A stretch of 64,000 bases of DNA from Chromatiaceae bacterium (GTDB lineage: Bacteria > Pseudomonadota > Gammaproteobacteria > Chromatiales > Chromatiaceae), in contig JACDZG010000001.1 of the NCBI GenBank assembly GCA_013426805.1, positions 162,107 to 226,106 on the forward strand, given 5' to 3'. A program made the position numbers and the translations under genes. The notes beneath the pieces are model-generated. The model did not search any database and had not been told where the DNA came from. It saw only the letters and a program-made list of their open reading frames with translations. The number at the start of each line of letters is the position of its first letter. Within the stretch, counting starts at the first letter, position 1. Of the stretch, positions 1-9,915 are shown in pieces.

Positions 1-1
1 T

Positions 2-853
2 ATCGACTGGACTTTCTTCTTCCACGCCTGGCAGCTCAAGGGGCGCTTCCCGCAGATTCTGGACGACCCCGAAAAGGGCGAGGAAGCACGCAAGCTCCTC
101 GCCGACGCGCTGGCCATGCTGCACCGGATCGTGGCCGAACAATGGCTATCCGCCCAGGCCGTGATCGGGCTCTTCCCCGCCAACGCGATTGGCGACGACA
201 TCGTGGTCTATACGGATGAGACCCGAAGTGATGAGCGTCTGCGCTTCCACTTTCTGCGCAAACAGGGCAAGCAGCCCCCGGGCCGACCCAACGAGTGTCT
301 GGCGGACTTCATCGCCCCGGCGGAGATCGGGATTCCGGACTATCTGGGCGGCTTCGCCTGCACCGCTGGCGCGGGGATCGATGCCCATGTCAAACGCTTC
401 GAGGCCGATCACGACGACTATTCAGCCCTGCTGCTGAAGGCGCTGGCCGACCGCCTCGCCGAGGCGCTGGCCGAACTGCTCCATCACCGGATACGCACCC
501 GTCACTGGCGGTATGCGCAGGACGAGGATCTCGACACCACGGCACTGATCGACGAGCAATACCAGGGCATCCGCCCGGCCATCGGCTACCCGGCTTGCCC
601 GGACCACACCGAGAAGGATTTGCTGTGGGAACTGCTGGATGCGGAACGCCATACCGGCATCTGGCTCACCGAATCCAAGGCCATGGTCCCCACCGCGGCG
701 GTCTCCGGGCTGTATTTCTCCCATCCCGACAGCCGCTATTTTGCCGTCGGCAAGATCAATAAAGACCAGGTCATCGACTATGCCGAGCGCAAGGGGATGC
801 CGCTCGCTGAGGTGGAGCGCTGGCTGGGACCAAATCTGGCCTATGACATTTAA
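2..853 (+). CDS. metH: Methionine synthase, cobalamin-dependent, C-terminal part (runs in from the left edge)
   Basis: The reading frame is open from the first bases of the window, so the gene is 5'-truncated by the window edge. The visible 284 residues are the reactivation (AdoMet-binding) domain of B12-dependent methionine synthase. It begins with IDWTFFFHAWQLKG and continues with GLFPANAIGDDI, RPAIGYPACPDHTEK, LTESKAMVPTAAVSG and a C-terminal DYAERKGMPLAEVERWLGP, all hallmarks of this domain. The enzyme methylates homocysteine in the cytoplasm. This domain binds S-adenosylmethionine for reductive remethylation of oxidised cobalamin. An internal ATG at 116 could be mistaken for the start, but conserved residues lie upstream of it. 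No terminator is evident downstream. The identification is firm. Confidence 0.96.
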   Translation: MDWTFFFHAWQLKGRFPQILDDPEKGEEARKLLADALAMLHRIVAEQWLSAQAVIGLFPANAIGDDIVVYTDETRSDERLRFHFLRKQGKQPPGRPNECLADFIAPAEIGIPDYLGGFACTAGAGIDAHVKRFEADHDDYSALLLKALADRLAEALAELLHHRIRTRHWRYAQDEDLDTTALIDEQYQGIRPAIGYPACPDHTEKDLLWELLDAERHTGIWLTESKAMVPTAAVSGLYFSHPDSRYFAVGKINKDQVIDYAERKGMPLAEVERWLGPNLAYDI

Positions 854-935
854 ACCGCGCCCGGCGCGGTATGCGATGTTATTGGATGAGATCGGCCTGG
901 GCAGATCCGACGATTGCTGGAGCTGGCGCGGTTTA

Positions 936-1050
936 AGGCGATTTCCGGGAAAAGCTGTACCACCGTGTAGGGGCGACTTTAGTCGCCCCTAGAGCCCCTA
1001 CGGATCTTGCAGGCACGCGCAGTTGGGATGTTTATTCCCGGAAATCGCCT
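936..1050. repeat. MITE-like palindromic element with 15-bp inverted ends
   Basis: The ends are perfect 15-bp inverted repeats: AGGCGATTTCCGGGA at 936-950 and its complement at 1036-1050. Inside, 969-990 is a second palindrome (AGGGGCGACT, two bases, AGTCGCCCCT). No coding capacity is seen. The right end lies inside the truncated nuclease gene on the minus strand and supplies that frame's last residues and stop codon. No clear target duplication is seen. Confidence 0.6.
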
Positions 1051-1547
1051 AAAAGGGTCTCGACCTCGAAGCCGATCACACCGCGCTGTTCGCGGCTGAA
1101 TTCGATGCCGATCAGATTGAGCAACCCGTCGCGGGTAGCGCACGCGGTGTCGGGATCGGTGAGGTTATCGAGGATGGGCTTATCGTATTCGTCGACCAGC
1201 ACCACCACGCGGTGGCCGGTCGCGGCATGGGCCAGCCGCATCAGCTCCGCGAAGCAGGCGCCGCTCCCGGTTTCGGTGCAGCGCAGCCCCAGCGCGTCCT
1301 GATTGATGCGCAGTTGTTCCCCGATCTTCTGCTCCAGTTCCGCCCGGTTGTGCACGAGACCGCCGCCGAAGCTGATCCGGATGACCGGATAGCGGGTGGT
1401 CCAGTCCCAGTGCGGATGGATCAGCAGACCGCGGAACAGCGCCTCGTTGCCGGCGAAGAGTTCCCTCAGGGTATCGAGCAGCAGCGACTTGCCGAAGCGG
1501 CGCGGGCGCGACAGAAAATACTGTTCGGAATGATCCACAGATGTCAC
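1032..1547 (-). pseudogene. Truncated, internally deleted AAA-ATPase-like/PD-(D/E)XK nuclease gene
   Basis: This is a 171-codon remnant of the gene intact at 4219-5763. It keeps the ATPase core (SRPRRFGKSLLLDTL as the Walker A region, VVVLVDEYDKPILDN as Walker B). At about residue 140 it jumps from ATRDGL straight to the C-terminal tail NLIGIEFSREQRGV. The rest of the ATPase region and the nuclease catalytic region of the intact copy are therefore missing. The first ~36 residues of the intact copy are also absent, replaced by a palindromic repeat at 1532-1600. The last six residues and the stop come from the element at 936-1050. Both ends are thus interrupted by repeats. A functional product is unlikely. 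Confidence 0.85.
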
Positions 1548-1600
1548 AGATGTTCACAGATGAAGAAAAACATCTATAAAATCTATGGCATCTGTGGATC
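1532..1600. repeat. Short dispersed palindromic element, copy 1
   Basis: The 12-bp perfect inverted ends are GATCCACAGATG (1532-1543) and CATCTGTGGATC (1589-1600). They enclose CACAGATG-type direct repeats and an AAGAAAAACATCT segment. Related copies lie at 5842-5902 and 30786-30846. This copy interrupts the 5' end of the nuclease remnant. Confidence 0.75.
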
Positions 1601-1665
1601 AGCGTTTCCGAACCCGTCCGTGTCGATCGGGTTAGGGGTTAGCGTGAACGTCTGGCCGGTACGTT

Positions 1666-1760
1666 GTGGGAGCGGCCTCCGGCCGCGACGTGGCCTTCAA
1701 ACTGCGCCGCTGCGTCGCAGGTGACCGCGGCCTCGCAGCGCGGCCGGAGGCCGCTCCCAC
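1666..1760. repeat. REP-like GTGGGAGCGGC palindrome, copy 1
   Basis: The arms GTGGGAGCGGCCTCCGGCCG (from 1666) and the near-perfect complement ending at 1760 enclose about 50 bp. Together with the element at 1532-1600 it fills most of the gene-free stretch 1548-1868. A half copy starts near 5967 and a complete relative is at 46993-47084. Confidence 0.75.
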
Positions 1761-1868
1761 GGCGGAGATTCATCGTCTGGGGTAGCTTATGCACCCGTTA
1801 GCGCGGCGTCACCCGAGGTTCCGAGACGGGACGTCGGGTGACGGCGCGCGTCACCGCCGAACGGCGGT

Positions 1869-4022
1869 TTACGGCACGACCGTGTAAGGCTGCACCCGTT
1901 GGTTGTTGTTGCCGTCGTAGGCCTCCGCGGTGACGCAGGCGGCGTCGACGAAGGCGCGCAGTGACTTGGCGGCGGCGGCCCCGGCGGGGAGGCCGTCCAA
2001 TGTCAAGGTGCGGCTGGCCCCGGCGGCCAGGGTGCCGACGGGGACCGCGGCGTCGCCCGCGGCGCCGCAGGCGAGGACGCCCGGCTGATCGATCCAGAGG
2101 GCGAGCGCGCCGGCGTCGCCAGGCCCGGTGCCGCGGTTCTTCACCGTCACGGCGGCGCTGAAGGTCCCGCCGGCGGTGGGGCGGTTGGGCGTCAGGTCGA
2201 TGGCGGTGACCACGAAGTCCGCGATCGGCTGGGCGAAGACCCGGTAGCCCTTGGTGACCTGGTTGTTGGTCTCATTGGGTTCCGTGGTCAGGCACTGGCC
2301 GTCGATGAAGGTCCGCAGGGTTTTGTACCCGGCGGCGCCGGCCGACAGGCTGATCCGCACCGTCTGGTTGGCGCCCGCGGGCAGGTCCGCCAGGTTGATT
2401 TCAGTGTCCCCTGGGGCATCGCAGCTTTGGGTCTGGGGTTGGTTCGTCCAGACGCGCAGCCGTCCTGGGTTTCCCGCCTGGGTACCCCGATTCTTGACGG
2501 TGATCGAGGCATTGAAGGTCCCGTCGGCGAGTGGGGCGCTCGGGTTCAAGCTGACGTTGGTGACGGTGAAGTCGGCGTCGGAGGTGGATGATCCCCCGAA
2601 CCCGACCACCGGCACTGGACGCAGGCGGCGCGTGGTGGTGCCGTCGCCGAGCGTGCCGTAGCCGTTGTATCCCCAGGCCCAGAGGCTACCGTCGGTCTTG
2701 CGGGCCAGGGTGAAATAATAGCCGGCTGACATGGCCGCGACCCCGGTCAGGACCTGGACCGGCGTCAAGCGAGTGCGCCAGGTGCCGTCGCCGAGCTTGC
2801 CGTCCCAGTTGCCTCCCCAGGCCCAGAGGCTGCCGTCGGTCTTGATGGCCAGGGTGTATTGATAGCCGGCTGACACTGCCGCGACCCCGGTCAGGACCTG
2901 GATCGGCGTCGAGCGACTGGTGGTGGTGCCGTCGCCGAGCTCGCCGTATTCGTTGCCTCCCCAGGCCCAGAGGCTGCCGTCGGTCTTGAGGGCCAGGTTG
3001 TGCCAAAAACTGGCTGACACGGCCGCGACTCTGGTCAGGACCTGGACCGGTGTCGACCGATCGATGGTGGTACCGTCGCCGAGCTGACCATAATAGCTCC
3101 ACCCCCAGGCCCAGAGGCTGCCGTCGGTCTTGAGGGCCAGGGAGTGACCAAACCCGGCTGACACGGCCGCGACCCCGGTCAGGGTCTGGACCGGCGTCAC
3201 ACGATCGGTGGTGGTGCCGTCGCCGATCTGGCCCCAGCGGTTCGCTCCCCAGGCCCAGAGGCTACCGTCGGGCTTGAGGGCCAGGGTGTGATCATAGTCG
3301 GCTGACACGGCCGCGACCCCGGTCAGGACTTGAACCGGCGTCAAGTGCTGGGTGTGGGTGCCGTCGCCGAGCTGGCCGGACCAGTTGGCGCCCCAGGCCC
3401 AGAGGCTGCCGTCGGTCTTGAGGGCCAGGGAGTGACCATACCCGCCTGAGACGGCCGCGACCCCGGTCAGGACTGGGACCGGCGTTGAGCGATCGGTGGT
3501 GGTGCCGTCGCCGAGCTGGCCGTACCTGTTGTATCCCCAGACCCAGAGGCTGCCGTCGGTCTTGAGGGCCAGGCTGTGATAGGTGCCGGCGACCAGCCGC
3601 TGCATCTCCGGATTGCCAGCCGCGGCTATCGCCGCTGCCCAGGGCGAGCCCAGCAGCGCATCCAACCCGGCGGCATCGACCCGCAAGGTCAGGCTGTCTG
3701 AACCGGCGGCGCGCTCGACCGTGTCATAAGACGCGACCGGCAAGGCGAACAGCAAATCCTGGACTGTCTGCTCCAGGTCGTCCGCCGTCGCCCTTGCGGC
3801 CGATGCCGACGTGCCTAGATCCACCTGCACGGTCATCCAGCCCGCGGCGGCCACCTGTGCGCGCAGCGCGTCGGCGCTGCTCGCCGCCGTGTCACCGGGC
3901 GCCGTCAGTCCGGCCGCGGCTTGGCCCAGGGCCAGACTCAGTGTCAATATCAAACACGCGAGAACAAGCGCCGCGCGTTGGCCGCGCGATCCCCGATGGC
4001 GTTGGAGCAGTTCGAAAATCAT
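1869..4022 (-). CDS. Secreted protein with seven RCC1-type repeats and two CARDB domains
   Basis: The start is set at ATG 4022 because an AAAGGAAAT ribosome-binding site precedes it and a signal peptide follows (charged N-terminus, then [15 protein letters not shown], cleavage near AAA). The start further upstream at 4085 lacks this arrangement. The mature protein has four parts. Residues ~25-145 resemble the I9-type propeptide seen in front of secreted subtilases (inference). Seven ~48-residue RCC1-like blade repeats follow, each containing [13 protein letters not shown] and LGDGTTT. Two CARDB domains ([14 protein letters not shown] and [14 protein letters not shown]) end the protein near TYTVVP-like residues. 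Such proteins are extracellular and bind ligands or partners through a beta-propeller; no catalytic residues are seen. A decayed paralogue lies at 6326-7747. Confidence 0.85.
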   Translation of the reverse strand: MIFELLQRHRGSRGQRAALVLACLILTLSLALGQAAAGLTAPGDTAASSADALRAQVAAAGWMTVQVDLGTSASAARATADDLEQTVQDLLFALPVASYDTVERAAGSDSLTLRVDAAGLDALLGSPWAAAIAAAGNPEMQRLVAGTYHSLALKTDGSLWVWGYNRYGQLGDGTTTDRSTPVPVLTGVAAVSGGYGHSLALKTDGSLWAWGANWSGQLGDGTHTQHLTPVQVLTGVAAVSADYDHTLALKPDGSLWAWGANRWGQIGDGTTTDRVTPVQTLTGVAAVSAGFGHSLALKTDGSLWAWGWSYYGQLGDGTTIDRSTPVQVLTRVAAVSASFWHNLALKTDGSLWAWGGNEYGELGDGTTTSRSTPIQVLTGVAAVSAGYQYTLAIKTDGSLWAWGGNWDGKLGDGTWRTRLTPVQVLTGVAAMSAGYYFTLARKTDGSLWAWGYNGYGTLGDGTTTRRLRPVPVVGFGGSSTSDADFTVTNVSLNPSAPLADGTFNASITVKNRGTQAGNPGRLRVWTNQPQTQSCDAPGDTEINLADLPAGANQTVRISLSAGAAGYKTLRTFIDGQCLTTEPNETNNQVTKGYRVFAQPIADFVVTAIDLTPNRPTAGGTFSAAVTVKNRGTGPGDAGALALWIDQPGVLACGAAGDAAVPVGTLAAGASRTLTLDGLPAGAAAAKSLRAFVDAACVTAEAYDGNNNQRVQPYTVVP

Positions 4023-4142
4023 GTGGATTTCCTTTTCGTGGGAATGGTTGAGGCGGTGCGGATGGACGGTAGCATGGACCCGCATTCGTGTTCAATCGCT
4101 GCCGAACCAGCGGGCGGGGTGCCGTCGGTCATACGGCATTGC

Positions 4143-4170
4143 CGTAGGGTGCGGTGAGGTACGAACCGCA
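4143..4170. repeat. Half of a GG(A/G)TGCGGTGAG palindromic repeat
   Basis: CGTAGGGTGCGGTGAG followed by GTACGAACCGCA matches one arm of the palindrome that is complete at 34297-34371. It lies in the 196-bp gap between the RCC1 protein gene and the downstream nuclease gene. The rest of this gap shows only the leader of the RCC1 gene. Confidence 0.55.
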
Positions 4171-4218
4171 CCAATCCGATGGTGGGTGGAAACAGGTTTC
4201 CGGATAGCACCGAACGCC

Positions 4219-5763
4219 CTACAGTGTTTCGACCTCGAACCCGACCACCCCGCGCTGTTCACGGCTGAATTCGATGCCGATCAGCTGGATCGGCTGGCCC
4301 GCCGCCCGGTATTTGTCCGCGTAGCCCCGGTCCTTGAGCTGTTGCAACGCCCGCCCCGCGGGCTCCAACTCCACCACCTTGAATTCGAATAGCCAAATCC
4401 GGTCATTGAACTTCAGCGTCAGATCGACCCGGCCCTGGCGACTGGCGTCCTCCGCCGTCAAGTCCAGGCCCAGCGCGGCCAGGTGGCTGTAGAAGACGCT
4501 GGCGTAATAGCCCTCGTAACGGGCAATGGGAGTGCTGGTGTGCCAGTGATACGGAATGGCGGCGAACAGGCTATCGAGATGGGCGCGCAGGCCGTCGAAA
4601 TCCGCCGCCGCCAGCAGATCGTAGAGCCGACTGGTCAGCTCGCTGGCGCGTCCCGGCTGGCCGATCAGTGCTTTGATCAGGCTGTCGTTCAGTGCGCTCT
4701 CGACTTCCAGATTGGGATAACCCAGGGTGTATTCGAGCCGGGCGCCGATCCGCCGCGCGCCGGTGAAGGTGAGATAACCGGTCTGCCACAGCAGCGCCTC
4801 GGTGGCCAGATGATCCACATCGAAAGCCGACAGCAGCGCCTCGTCGGCGCGCAGGCGCGCCAGACTGGGGGTGAAAAAGCCGCGCTGCATGAGCAAATCC
4901 ACCAGAAAGGTCGGGGTGCCGGTTTCGAACCACCAGGTGCGAAACTCGCGCTTCTGGAACAGCAGCAACAGATCGAAGGGGTTGTAAACCGCTTCCCCGG
5001 TCCAGTTGTAGCCGTTGTACCAGCGCCGGATGTCATCCCGGTCCAGACCCGCCAGTTCAGGCGCGAAGACGGTTTCGACGTCTTGCTCGGTATAGCCGCA
5101 AAGTGCCGAATAAGCAGCGTCGACGGTGATGTCGTTGAGATTATTCAACCCCGAGAAAATGCTCACCTTGCTGAACTTGCTCACCCCGGTGATGAACACA
5201 AAGCGGACATGTGCATCGTTGTCTTTGATGACTGAATAGAGATCGCGCAGCCCGTCGCGCGCGGCGCGCGCGGTGGCGGGATCGGTGAGATTATCGAGGA
5301 TCGGTTTGTCGTATTCGTCGACCAGCACCACCGCCCGCTGGCCGGTCGCGGCATGGGCCAGCCGCAGCAGCTCCGCGAAGCAGGCGCCGCTCCCGGTTTC
5401 GGTGCAGCGCAGCCCCAGCGCGTCCTGATTAATGCGCAGTTGTTCCCCGATCTTATACTCCAGTGCCACGCGATCCTGTACGATACCGCCCCCGAAGCTG
5501 ATCCGGATGACCGGATAGCGGGTGGCCCAGTCCCAGTGCGGATGGATCAGCAGTCCGCGGAACAGCGCTTCGTTACCGGCGAAGAGTTCCCCCAGGGTAT
5601 CGAGCAGCAGCGACTTGCCGAAGCGGCGCGGACGTGACAGAAAATACTGGGTGCCTTCGTCGGTCAACTGCCGGATGAAGCCGGTCTTATCCACATAGTA
5701 ATGATCATCCGCGCGGATCTTGGCGAAGGTCTGGATGCCGATCGGCAGTCTGCGGCGGTGCAT
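4219..5763 (-). CDS. AAA-ATPase-like protein with C-terminal PD-(D/E)XK nuclease domain
   Basis: The product is 514 residues, a normal full length for this family (N-terminal AAA-ATPase-like domain, C-terminal DUF1703-type nuclease). It opens with LPIGIQTFAKIRADDHYYVD, typical for the family. The P-loop region is SRPRRFGKSLLLDTL (about residues 41-55), Walker B is AVVLVDEYDKPILDN, and FITGVSKFSKVSIFSGLNNL follows. The nuclease core is near residues 445-465 (GRVDLTLKFNDRIWLFEFKV), with the D and E-x-K catalytic pattern intact. The family is abundant in some bacteria, often in many copies per genome. Its function is not established; roles in defence or mobile DNA are suggested. It is the intact counterpart of the remnant at 1032-1547 and is flanked by repeats on both sides. 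Confidence 0.88.
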   Translation of the reverse strand: MHRRRLPIGIQTFAKIRADDHYYVDKTGFIRQLTDEGTQYFLSRPRRFGKSLLLDTLGELFAGNEALFRGLLIHPHWDWATRYPVIRISFGGGIVQDRVALEYKIGEQLRINQDALGLRCTETGSGACFAELLRLAHAATGQRAVVLVDEYDKPILDNLTDPATARAARDGLRDLYSVIKDNDAHVRFVFITGVSKFSKVSIFSGLNNLNDITVDAAYSALCGYTEQDVETVFAPELAGLDRDDIRRWYNGYNWTGEAVYNPFDLLLLFQKREFRTWWFETGTPTFLVDLLMQRGFFTPSLARLRADEALLSAFDVDHLATEALLWQTGYLTFTGARRIGARLEYTLGYPNLEVESALNDSLIKALIGQPGRASELTSRLYDLLAAADFDGLRAHLDSLFAAIPYHWHTSTPIARYEGYYASVFYSHLAALGLDLTAEDASRQGRVDLTLKFNDRIWLFEFKVVELEPAGRALQQLKDRGYADKYRAAGQPIQLIGIEFSREQRGVVGFEVETL

Positions 5764-5841
5764 GGCGGGCCTCGGAAGCGGGGACGCGAGTCGTCGGGGG
5801 GCAGGGTAACGGGTTCGCGGCAGCCTGTCATGATCCGGATT

Positions 5842-5902
5842 TATCCACAGATGTCACAGATGTTCACAGATGAAGAAAAACATCTGTGCTCAGCTGTGGA
5901 TC
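5842..5902. repeat. Short dispersed palindromic element, copy 2
   Basis: TATCCACAGATGTCACAGAT to CAGCTGTGGATC, closely matching the element at 1532-1600. As in copy 1, it is followed by a conserved ~60-bp stretch (GTCGATCGGGTTAGGGGT...) and then by a GTGGGAGCGGC arm near 5967. The whole repeat block was therefore duplicated with the neighbouring genes. Confidence 0.7.
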
Positions 5903-6152
5903 AGCGTTCCGAACCAGTCCGTGTCGATCGGGTTAGGGGTGAGCGTGAACGTCTAGCCGATCCCTTGTGGGAGCGGCCTCCGGCCGCGATGGGGCCTCGC
6001 AAACTGCCGCTGGGTCGCCGGTGACCGCGGCCTCACCAAGCCAGACGGGGTATGTCCCATCAGCCGCAGCGGGACGGGCATTGCCCCCGTCCCGAATGTT
6101 TGATTCGTAGCCGAGCGTTGATTGGAACCGGCAGGTTCGGGGAAAACGTTTC

Positions 6153-6240
6153 GGACGGGGCAAATGCCCCGTCCAGCCCAGGTACTCCGGCTCCCTGACT
6201 CTGGCTCCCACGCTCCCGCGCTCCCGCGTGGGAACGAGAA
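6153..6240. repeat. Palindromic intergenic repeat (GGACGGGGCA type plus CTCCCACGCTCC/GCGTGGGAACGAG)
   Basis: A perfect 10-bp palindrome (GGACGGGGCA, two bases, TGCCCCGTCC) at 6153-6174 is followed by CTCTGGCTCCCACGCTCC and its partial complement GCGTGGGAACGAG. The same succession recurs at 36771-36940. It occupies the gene-free stretch 5764-6325 together with the element at 5842-5902 and a half GTGGGAGCGGC palindrome. Nothing coding is seen there. Confidence 0.65.
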
Positions 6241-6325
6241 GCCGCGCCGTCGGCGCTTAACTTAATGGCATTGACGCTGGAGCGTGGGAGCGAGCGACGA
6301 CGGGACGCGGTTGCCGGAGGGCGGT

Positions 6326-7747
6326 TTACGGAACGACCGTGTAAGGCTTCACCTGTTGGTTGTTGCCGTCATAGGCCTCCGCGCTGACGCAGCCGTGGTC
6401 GACGAAGGCGCGCAGTGACTTGGCGGCAGCGGCCCCGGCGGGGAGGCCGTCCAGTGTCAGCGTGCGGCTGGCCCCGGCGGCCAGGGGGCCGACGGACACC
6501 GCGGTGTCGCCCGCGGTGCCGCAGGCGGGGACGCCCGGCTGATCGACCCAGAGGGCGAGCGTGCCGGCGTCGCCTGATGCGGTGCCGCAGTTCTTCACCG
6601 TCACGGCGGCGCTGAAGGTCCCGTTGGCGGTGGGGCGGTTGGGCGTCAGGTCGATGGCGGTGACCGCGAAGTCCGCGATCGGCTGGGCGAAGACCCGGTA
6701 GGCCTTGGTGACCTGGTTGTTGGTCTCATTAGGTTCCGTGGTCTGGCACTGGCTGTCGATGAAGGTCCGCAGGGTCTTGTACCCGGCGGTGCCGGCCGGC
6801 AGGCTGATCCGCACCGTTTGGTTGGCGCCCACCGCCAGGTTCCCCAGGCTGATGTCAGCGTCCCCTGGGGCATTGCAGTCCTGGGTCGCGGCCTGGTTGG
6901 CCCAGACGCGCAGCAGGCCGGGGTTACCGGCCTGGGTGCCCCGATTCTTCACGGTGATCGAGGCGTTGAAGGTGCCGCCGGCGAGCGGGGCGCTTGGGTT
7001 CAGGGTGATGTTGGTGACGGTGAAGTCGGCGTCGGAGGTGGACGGTCCGAACCCGGCCACCGGTACTGGACTCCGGCGGTTCGTGGTGGTGCCGTCGCCG
7101 AGTTGGCCCAAGTTGTTGGTTCCCCAGGCCCAGAGGCTGCCGTCTGTCTTGCGGGCCAGGGTGTGATCCCAGCCGGCAGACATGGCTGCGACCCCGGTCA
7201 GGACCTGGACCGGCGTAAAGCGCCAGTCGGTGGTGCCGTCGCCGAGCTGTTCCATCCCCAGGCCCAGAGGCTGCCGTCGGGCTTGATCGCCAGGCTGTGA
7301 TAACCGCCACCAGCCAGCCGCTGCATCTCCGGAGTGTCGGCCGCGGCAACGCGCGCCGCCCAGGGCGAGCCCAGCAGCGCATCGAGCCCGGCGGCATCGA
7401 CCCGCAGGGTCATACTGGCTGAACCGGCGGCGCGCTCGACCCCGTCATAGGATCCGGCCGGCAAGGTGAACAGCACATCCTGGACCGTCTGCTCCAGGTC
7501 GTCCTCGCTAGCCGCCGCCGCCGGCCGATGCCGGCGCGCGCAAATCCACCCGCACGGCCAGCCAGCCCGCGGCGGCCACCTGCGCGCGCAGGGCAGTGCC
7601 ATTGGTTGCCGCAGCGTCGCCGGGCACCGTCAGCCCGGCCGCGGCCTGGCTCAGGGCCAGACTCAGCGTCAGTAGCAAACACAAGGCAAAAAGTGCCGCG
7701 CGTTGGCCGCGCAGCCCGGAATGGCGTTGGAGCAGCTCGAAAATCAT
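6326..7747 (-). pseudogene. Frameshifted paralogue of the RCC1/CARDB secreted protein
   Basis: It begins at ATG 7747 with the same ribosome-binding site and signal peptide as the copy at 1869-4022. The frame breaks near 7510-7530, where RVDLRAPAS runs into the frame that continues [10 protein letters not shown]. It breaks again near 7250, where LWAWGWN should lead into [10 protein letters not shown]. Only two RCC1-type repeats remain instead of seven, followed by two well-preserved CARDB domains ending PYTVVP. The 3' portion from 7255 to 6326 is open but lacks a secretion signal. Loss of function is likely unless the frameshifts are sequencing errors; reads across 7245-7260 and 7505-7535 would decide this. 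Confidence 0.85.
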
Positions 7748-7831
7748 GTGGATTTCCTTTTCATAGGAGTGGTTGAGGCGGTGCGGATGGACGCTAGCAT
7801 GGACCCGCATTCGTGTTCAATCACCGCCGGA

Positions 7832-7880
7832 CGCGTTGTTGCAGTGCCCGCCCGGCGGGTTCGAGTTCGGCCCGATGCAG
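7832..7880 (-). pseudogene. Small 3' remnant of another AAA-ATPase-like/nuclease gene
   Basis: Read on the minus strand, this stretch gives AELEPAGRALQQ, nearly the same as VELEPAGRALQQLKDRG just after the nuclease active site of the protein at 4219-5763. Only about a dozen residues can be matched. It sits upstream of the decayed RCC1 copy, in the relative position that the intact nuclease gene occupies for the first RCC1 copy. It therefore looks like the edge of a third module copy. Confidence 0.5.
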
Positions 7881-7886
7881 GACTCC

Positions 7887-9224
7887 TTATCCGGCATCAG
7901 CGTCAGACCCGCCTGACGCCCCCCGATCACGCGCCGCCCGATCCAGGGCACGCAGGCGGTCGAGCTTCTCGCGGATCCGGATCTCCAGACCGCGGTCGGT
8001 CGGCTGGTAATAGCGCCGTTCGCCCAAGGCTTCGGGAAAATAGGTCTCGCCGGCGGCATAGGCTTCCGGTTCGTCATGCGCATAGCGGTAGGCGCGCCCG
8101 TAGCCCAGGCCCTTCATGAGTCGGGTGGGCGCATTGCGCAAGTGGTTGGGGACCTCCGCGGTGCCGAATTGGCGGGCGTCGGCCAGGGCCGCGTTCCAGG
8201 CCAGATAAACGGCGTTGCTCTTGGCGGTGCTGGCCAGGTAAACGGCGGCCTGCGCCAGGGCCAACTCGCCCTCCGGCGAGCCTAACCGCTCCTGGGCATC
8301 CCAGGCATTCATGGCCAGCGCCAGGGCCCGCGGGTCGGCATTGCCGATGTCCTCGCAGGCCATACGCACCAGGCGGCGGGCGATGTAGAGCGGGTCGCAG
8401 CCGCCGTCGATCATGCGCGCCAGCCAATAGAGCGCGGCATCCGGGGCTGAGCCGCGGATGGATTTGTGCAGGGCCGAGATCTGGTCGTGGAACAGGTCCC
8501 CGCCCTTGTCGAAACGGCGTACCTGACCCGCCGCCACCGCGGCCACGGCCGCCGCAGCGATGACCCCGCCATCAGCCAACTCGGCCGCCAACTCCAGCAG
8601 GTTGAGCGCGCGGCGGGCGTCGCCGTCGGCCGCTTGGGCGAGCAGATTGGCCGCGTCCGCCGGGAGTGTCAGACCGCTCGAACCCAACCCGTTGACCATA
8701 TCTTGCAGCGCACGGGTGACCACGGCGGCAATCGCATTGAGATCCAGCGGCTTGAGCACATAGACGCGGGCGCGCGACAACAGGGCGTTGTTGAGTTCAA
8801 ATGAGGGGTTTTCGGTGGTGGCGCCGATGAAGGTGAGGGTGCCGTCCTCGACATGCGGCAGAAACGCGTCCTGCTGACCCTTGTTGAAGCGGTGCACCTC
8901 ATCGATGAAGAGCACGGTGGCCCGGCCCTCGCTCCGGCGCACCTGCTGCGCCTGCGCCACCGCCTCACGGATATCCTTGACCCCGGCCAACACCGCCGAG
9001 AGATTGAGAAAATGCGCACCGGAGCGCACCGCGGCCAGCCGCGCCAGGGTGGTCTTGCCGGTGCCCGGCGGCCCCCAGAAGATCATGGAATGCAGCCGAC
9101 CCGAGTCGATCGCCCGGCGCAGCGGCTTGCCGACACCGAGCAGATGATCCTGACCGACAAAGCCGTCGAGGTCGTGCGGGCGCATCCGATCGGCCAGGGG
9201 TGCGCCAGGCGTCGGCGTGGTCAT
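7887..9224 (-). CDS. rarA: Replication-associated recombination protein A (MgsA/RarA clamp-loader-like ATPase)
   Basis: The protein has 445 residues, the expected length. Walker A GPPGTGKT is at residues 51-58 and Walker [11 protein letters not shown] at 104-113. They are followed by [21 protein letters not shown] (sensor and arginine-finger region). The C-terminal helical tetramerisation part carries [18 protein letters not shown] and [21 protein letters not shown] family motifs. RarA acts at stalled replication forks and binds SSB and DNA ends. It lies 19 bp downstream of lolA on the same strand, in the order ftsK-lolA-rarA that is conserved in gammaproteobacteria. The usual next gene, serS, does not follow here. 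Confidence 0.96.
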   Translation of the reverse strand: MTTPTPGAPLADRMRPHDLDGFVGQDHLLGVGKPLRRAIDSGRLHSMIFWGPPGTGKTTLARLAAVRSGAHFLNLSAVLAGVKDIREAVAQAQQVRRSEGRATVLFIDEVHRFNKGQQDAFLPHVEDGTLTFIGATTENPSFELNNALLSRARVYVLKPLDLNAIAAVVTRALQDMVNGLGSSGLTLPADAANLLAQAADGDARRALNLLELAAELADGGVIAAAAVAAVAAGQVRRFDKGGDLFHDQISALHKSIRGSAPDAALYWLARMIDGGCDPLYIARRLVRMACEDIGNADPRALALAMNAWDAQERLGSPEGELALAQAAVYLASTAKSNAVYLAWNAALADARQFGTAEVPNHLRNAPTRLMKGLGYGRAYRYAHDEPEAYAAGETYFPEALGERRYYQPTDRGLEIRIREKLDRLRALDRAARDRGASGGSDADAG

Positions 9225-9243
9225 GCGGTTTGGACCCGCGGTC

Positions 9244-9915
9244 TCAGTCGAACGACAGGAAGTCCCCGCCGGCCTGTTCGTCGACCTCGAACAGGGCGGC
9301 GTCGAGTGACGGGTTGCGCTTGATCTCGGTGAAGTTCAGCCGGGTGGTCTGGCCGAAGCTGTCTTCCATGATCATGCTTTCGATCCCGGTGTCGCCGAAC
9401 CCCAGTTCGATCCGGATCACCTCGGTATCCGCCGCCTTGGGCGTCAGCTCGACCCACTCGCGGCCGTCGGTGCTGTCGATGGGCTTGGCGGTGAAATGCC
9501 GGTCGATCGGGTCATTGTTCGCCAGCAACAGGGCCGGGGTGCCGCGCAGGGCCTTCTCCTCGGACTGGTGCGAGACCTGATCCAGTTCCAGATCGTGTAG
9601 ATAAACCCGCTTGCCGTCGGCGATGATCACCTGTTTGCCGGGGGTTTCGTACTGCCAGCGGAACCGTCCGGGGCGCTGCAGATAGAAAGTGCCCCGCCCC
9701 TCCATCATGCGCGTGCGGTCGGCATTGAACGTGAACTGGGCGAAATCCGCCTCCAGGCTAGTCAGCCCTTTGAGGTAGGCGTCCACGCGCTGCGTTCCAT
9801 CGGCGCCGGCCGGCAGCCAGATCAGGCTGAGGATGGCAGTCAGAACGTACGCAATCGGCGCGGAAAGTCCGCGCCGGGCCGCGGCGCGGGGGTGCAATTG
9901 GCGCATAGAGTTCAA
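9244..9915 (-). CDS. lolA: Outer-membrane lipoprotein carrier protein LolA
   Basis: The 223-residue precursor has a long positively charged N-terminus and a hydrophobic signal segment ([15 protein letters not shown]). The mature part carries LolA signatures: [52 protein letters not shown], and a C-terminal [20 protein letters not shown]. LolA carries lipoproteins through the periplasm from LolCDE to LolB. The start codon overlaps the ftsK stop by four bases (9912-9915), which implies translational coupling. A second in-frame ATG three codons later (9906) is possible. Confidence 0.95.
   Translation of the reverse strand: MNSMRQLHPRAAARRGLSAPIAYVLTAILSLIWLPAGADGTQRVDAYLKGLTSLEADFAQFTFNADRTRMMEGRGTFYLQRPGRFRWQYETPGKQVIIADGKRVYLHDLELDQVSHQSEEKALRGTPALLLANNDPIDRHFTAKPIDSTDGREWVELTPKAADTEVIRIELGFGDTGIESMIMEDSFGQTTRLNFTEIKRNPSLDAALFEVDEQAGGDFLSFD

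Noticed and set aside
969..990. Palindrome considered as the metH terminator
   Set aside because: No T-tract follows on either strand, and it is nested in a larger inverted-repeat element.
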